Source of the DNA: Synechococcus sp. CBW1004 | GTDB taxonomy: Bacteria > Cyanobacteriota > Cyanobacteriia > PCC-6307 > Cyanobiaceae | Direction of reading: 5' to 3' | NCBI RefSeq assembly: GCF_015840715.1 | Contig: NZ_CP060397.1 | Span: 1,302,001-1,366,000, forward strand | DNA: 64,000 nt | Shown: positions 60,939-64,000 of the stretch, piece by piece | How the letters are laid out: each line of letters opens with the position of its first letter | Numbering within the stretch: position 1 is the first letter of the stretch | Notes under the pieces: generated by a model | The model's database searches: none | What the model was told of the DNA's origin: nothing | The model's input: the letters and a program-made list of their open reading frames with translations, nothing else | Made by a program: the position numbers and the translations under genes

Positions 60939-61879
60939 CCTCCCTTTCTCCCCGGCCGTCCCGCCGGAGCGGCGCACTGCTGCTGATTGCCCTGGGCCTG
61001 GCCCTCAATCTGGCGATCAGCCTGTGGATGTACCGGCAGGCCCCCGGCTGGCTGCCGGTCGCCGCCTCGAGCGCCGCCCCCCACGTGGATGGCCTGTTCG
61101 CCCTGGAGACGGCGATCGGCACCTTTCTGTTCCTGGGCTGCCTGGAGGTGATCCTCTGGGCCGTGCTGTTCCAGCGGGCGGACAAGTACGACCTGGACAA
61201 CGGCGCGCCGATCGAGGGGAACTGGACCCTGGAGATCATCTGGACGCTCATCCCGTTCGTGGTGGTGATGGCGATCGCCTGGCACGCCATCGGGGTCAAC
61301 ATCACCCTGGCCACCCTCGGCGGCAAGGAGCGGGTGACAGACAGCGACCAGGCCCTGGAGGTGGCCGGCGCCGCAAGGCTGGACGCCGAACAGGCGGTGG
61401 GGCCGATCCAGGTGATCGCCCGCCAGTGGTCCTGGGAGTTCATCTATCCGGACGGGGTGCGCAGCGCCGAGCTGCATCTGCCCGTGAACCGAGCGGCCCG
61501 CTTCGAACTGATCTCGATGGATGTGCTGCACGGCTTCTACATCCCCGCCTTCCGGCTCAAGCAGGATCTGATCCCCGGCAGCGTCATCGCCTACCGCCTC
61601 ACCCCCACCAGGATCGGCCGCTACCGGCTGCGCGATTCGATGTTCAGCGGCGGCTATTTCTCCAGCAATCAGAGCCTGGTGGTGGTGGAGAGCGAGGACG
61701 ACTACCAGGCCTGGCTGAAGCGCGCCGCCGCCGCACCGCTCGGCCCCAGCTGGAACGAGGCCGACGAGCTCTACAAGCGCCGCATCGCCCGCGGCGATCG
61801 CGGCTGGGCCGTGGTGCCACCGGCGCCGCCACCGCTGGTGAACATCGGCCTCGACCCGGCCAGCCCCCACGACGCCTGA
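60935..61879 (+). CDS. ctaC2: Terminal oxidase subunit II lacking the CuA site (ARTO type)
   Basis: 314 residues. Two N-terminal membrane helices (LLLIALGLALNLAISLWMYR; WTLEIIWTLIPFVVVMAIAW), then a cupredoxin domain with QWSWEFIYPDG and LHGFYIPAFRLKQDLIPGS. Normal subunit II continues with C-x-E-x-x-x-C-x-x-x-H-x-x-M for CuA. Here the same region reads RLRDSMFSGGYFSSNQSLV, so both Cys, the Glu, the second His and the Met are gone; only the first His (VLHGF) remains. This matches the cyanobacterial alternative oxidase described in Synechocystis, which is thought to take electrons from quinol and not from cytochrome c. Confidence 0.92.
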   Translation: MTSLSPRPSRRSGALLLIALGLALNLAISLWMYRQAPGWLPVAASSAAPHVDGLFALETAIGTFLFLGCLEVILWAVLFQRADKYDLDNGAPIEGNWTLEIIWTLIPFVVVMAIAWHAIGVNITLATLGGKERVTDSDQALEVAGAARLDAEQAVGPIQVIARQWSWEFIYPDGVRSAELHLPVNRAARFELISMDVLHGFYIPAFRLKQDLIPGSVIAYRLTPTRIGRYRLRDSMFSGGYFSSNQSLVVVESEDDYQAWLKRAAAAPLGPSWNEADELYKRRIARGDRGWAVVPPAPPPLVNIGLDPASPHDA

Positions 61880-61919
61880 AAACTCCGCCCTCCCGATCTC
61901 AGCCCGCCCCCTGCCCGCC

Positions 61920-63611
61920 ATGACGCCCTCCGTGCCCTACGACCCGCGCATCCTGCGGGCACCCCATCCGGTGCCGGGGGCTCCGGACAACTGGCGGCGA
62001 TTCTTCAGTTTCAACACCGATGCCAAGGTGATCGGCATTCAGTACATCGCCCTGGCGCTCTTCTACCTGCTGGTGGGCGGCCTGCTGGCGATGATCATGC
62101 GTGGCGAGCTGATCACCCCGGAGGCGGATCTGGTGGACCCCAGCGTCTACAACGGCCTCTACACCATGCACGGAACAGTGATGCTATTCCTGTTCCTCTT
62201 CCCGATCCTCAACGGGTTTAACAACCTGCTCATCCCTCCCATGATCGGCGCGCCCGACATGGCCTTTCCACGCCTCAACGCCCTCGCCTTCTGGCTGTTT
62301 CCGGTGTTCGGCGCCCTGCTGATGGCCAGCTTCTTCCTGCCGGGTGGGCCCTCCTCCTCGGGCTGGTGGGCCTACCCGCCGGTGAGCACCCAGAACCCGC
62401 TCGGCCATTTCGTCAACGGGCAGTTCGTCTGGATCCTGGCGGTGGCGCTTTCGGGCATCTCCTCGATCCTGGGGGCAATCAATTTTGTCACCACGATCGT
62501 GCGCATGCGCGCACCTGGCATGACCTGGTTCCGCATGCCGATCTTCTGCTGGACCGCCGCCGCTGCTCAGATCATCCAGCTGGTGGGCTTGCCGGTGCTC
62601 ACCGGAGGGGCGGTGATGCTGCTGTTCGATCTGAGCTTCGGCACCTCCTTCTTCCAGCCGGAGGGAGGCGGGGATCCGATGTTGTATCAGCACTTCTTCT
62701 GGTTCTATTCGCACCCGGCGGTGTATGTGATGGTGCTGCCGGTGTTCGGCATCTTCTCGGAGCTGTTCCCCGTCTATTCGCGCAAGCCGCTGTTCGGCTA
62801 TGAGCTGGTGGCGCTGGCCTCCTTCGGCATCACGCTTCTGAGCCTGATCGTGTGGGTGCATCACATGTTCTACAGCGGCACGCCGCAGTGGATGCGCAAT
62901 CTGTTCATGGTCACCACGATGCTGATCGCGGTGCCAACCGGCATCAAGGTCTTCGCCTGGATCGCCACCCTCTGGCGCGGCAAGCTGCGACTCTCCACTC
63001 CGATGCTGTTCTGCCTCGGGGGCCTGGTGAACTTCATCTTCGCCGGCATCACCGGCATCATGCTGGCGACGGTGCCAGTGGACATCCACGTGGGCAACAC
63101 CTACTTCGTGGTCGGTCACTTCCACTACGTGATCTTCAACACGATCACCTTCGGTGTGTTCGCCGCCATCTACCACTGGTTCCCGAAGTTCACCGGGAAG
63201 ATGTACTACGAAGGCCTCGGCAAGCTGCACTTCGTACTCACCTTCATCGGCAGCACCCTCAACTTCCTGCCCATGCACTGGGCCGGCCTGATGGGCATGC
63301 CACGCCGGGTCGCCTCCTACGACCCGGAGTTCGCCGGTGCCAACGTGCTGGCCAGCCTCGGTGCCTTCCTGCTGGGGGTGGCGATGATCCCCTTCCTGCT
63401 CAATCTGGTGAGCTCGTGGGCGCGCGGCCCCAAGGCACCACCCAATCCCTGGCATGCGATCGGGCTGGAGTGGCTGCTGCCCTCACCGCCGCCTGTGGAG
63501 AACTTCGAGGACGACATCCCCACCGTGCTGAACCGCCCCTACGGCTACGGCCTCGATCGACCGCTGGTGGCCGATGAAGAGCGCTACATCCAACGCGCCC
63601 TGGAGGCCTGA
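61920..63611 (+). CDS. ctaD2: Terminal oxidase subunit I (haem-copper, A2 type)
   Basis: 563 residues, twelve helices. Haem/CuB ligands: TMHGTVM, FYSHPAVYVM (CuB His and cross-linked Tyr), WVHHMF and VGHFHYV. K-channel Lys is in GIKVF. The D-channel entry Asp and Asn are kept in IGAPDMAFPRLN, but the glutamate of the usual GHPEVY is Ala, with Tyr-Ser two residues before the His (YSHPAV). This is the A2-type proton path known from Thermus/Rhodothermus-like oxidases. It begins 40 bp after ctaC2 and ends 3 bp before ctaE2. Confidence 0.96.
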   Translation: MTPSVPYDPRILRAPHPVPGAPDNWRRFFSFNTDAKVIGIQYIALALFYLLVGGLLAMIMRGELITPEADLVDPSVYNGLYTMHGTVMLFLFLFPILNGFNNLLIPPMIGAPDMAFPRLNALAFWLFPVFGALLMASFFLPGGPSSSGWWAYPPVSTQNPLGHFVNGQFVWILAVALSGISSILGAINFVTTIVRMRAPGMTWFRMPIFCWTAAAAQIIQLVGLPVLTGGAVMLLFDLSFGTSFFQPEGGGDPMLYQHFFWFYSHPAVYVMVLPVFGIFSELFPVYSRKPLFGYELVALASFGITLLSLIVWVHHMFYSGTPQWMRNLFMVTTMLIAVPTGIKVFAWIATLWRGKLRLSTPMLFCLGGLVNFIFAGITGIMLATVPVDIHVGNTYFVVGHFHYVIFNTITFGVFAAIYHWFPKFTGKMYYEGLGKLHFVLTFIGSTLNFLPMHWAGLMGMPRRVASYDPEFAGANVLASLGAFLLGVAMIPFLLNLVSSWARGPKAPPNPWHAIGLEWLLPSPPPVENFEDDIPTVLNRPYGYGLDRPLVADEERYIQRALEA

Positions 63612-63614
63612 ACG

Positions 63615-64000
63615 ATGGGCACGACTCCCCTTCCCACTCCGGTGGAGCACACCACCCACAGTCACTCTGCAGCGCACGGCGGTCACAATCTGACCGGAAT
63701 GATCATCTTTCTGTGCTCAGAGAGTGTCATCTTTCTCGCCTTCTTCGCGGGCTATGCGGTGCTGAAGCTCTCGTCCCCCGTCTGGCTGCCCATCGGCGTG
63801 GAGGGCCTGGAGGTACGCAGCCCCCTGATCAACACGATCATCCTGGTGAGCAGCAGCTTCGTGGCCTACTTCGCCGAGCGGCAGCTGCAACGCGGCAGCC
63901 TCTGGGGCTTCCGCGCCCTGTGGCTGCTCACGATGGCGATGGGCGCCTACTTCGTCGCCGGCCAGGCGATCGAGTGGCGCGGCCTGGCCTTCTCCCTCCA
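63615..64000 (+). CDS. ctaE2: Terminal oxidase subunit III, 5' part
   Basis: The first 128 residues are in the window. A His-rich start (MGTTPLPTPVEHTTHSHSAA) is followed by GMIIFLCSESVIFLAFFAGY, the first helix with the conserved Glu of subunit III, then LINTIILVSSSFVAYFAERQ and LWLLTMAMGAYFVAGQAIEW. It continues beyond the right edge. Third structural gene of the operon, 3 bp after ctaD2. Confidence 0.93.
   Translation, partial: MGTTPLPTPVEHTTHSHSAAHGGHNLTGMIIFLCSESVIFLAFFAGYAVLKLSSPVWLPIGVEGLEVRSPLINTIILVSSSFVAYFAERQLQRGSLWGFRALWLLTMAMGAYFVAGQAIEWRGLAFSL

Overview
The window is a roughly 70% GC, gene-dense stretch of a picocyanobacterial chromosome. The most likely source is the Cyanobium / Synechococcus branch of alpha-cyanobacteria. 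The evidence is an overlapping psbD-psbC pair, ycf4, ycf39 and the tiny petM gene, an NADPH-thioredoxin reductase/thioredoxin fusion (NTRC), a three-gene pntA1-pntA2-pntB transhydrogenase, picocyanobacteria-type IF-1, and at least five GGCGATCGCC (HIP1-type) palindromes. The genus is an inference from gene content and composition; no 16S rRNA gene is present.

Layout. 1-6.4 kb: NAD(P)HX repair, mnmA, a frameshifted cobQ coupled to a [2Fe-2S] ferredoxin, two cyanobacterial hypotheticals and maf. 6.6-10.7 kb: the photosystem cluster psbC/psbD (with a strong terminator), ycf4 and a cyclophilin-type lipoprotein. 10.8-16.5 kb: ilvH, an alpha/beta hydrolase, trm1, petM, ycf39, a pseudouridine synthase and infA. 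16.8-27.3 kb: NTRC, an SF2 helicase, the pnt operon, a YheT-like hydrolase, and dxr coupled to a thioredoxin-like [2Fe-2S] ferredoxin. 27.4-34.7 kb: an accessory, rearranged segment with two damaged glycosyltransferase genes fused out of frame, an intact IS630-family element, a membrane-protein gene cut by that element, cysS, and a markedly AT-richer beta-barrel-like gene. 34.7-38.4 kb: the dTDP-rhamnose operon rfbA-rfbC-rfbD-rfbB. 38.5-43.5 kb: polA, a HEPN/MNT pair and a DUF1643 protein. 43.7-49 kb: translation genes (gltX, tRNA-Asp, tRNA-Trp, rplS, map) and a LysR-like regulator. 49.2-59.5 kb: SDR, BioD/DRTGG protein, SLOG protein, divergent NfeD/SPFH genes, MAPEG, YajQ, a large 5-oxoprolinase and an HdeD-like protein. 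59.8 kb to the end: two DUF2231 membrane proteins translationally coupled to a terminal-oxidase operon (subunits II, I and III).

How the genes work together. psbD/psbC, ycf39, ycf4 and petM supply and assemble the photosynthetic chain. NTRC, Pnt and the two ferredoxins handle redox. The 3'-end oxidase is an alternative type: subunit II lacks the CuA ligand cluster and subunit I carries the A2-type YSHPAV motif, so it resembles the cyanobacterial alternative respiratory terminal oxidase (ARTO), probably quinol-fed. The rhamnose operon, the broken glycosyltransferases and the low-GC surface-type protein suggest a cell-surface region under turnover, with the IS630 copy sitting at a rearrangement join.

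I saw no CRISPR array, no rRNA and no convincing new multi-gene defence system. The points most worth checking are the cobQ frameshift, the glycosyltransferase/IS630 rearrangement, the DUF2231-ARTO operon, and the foreign-looking gene at 33.5-34.7 kb.
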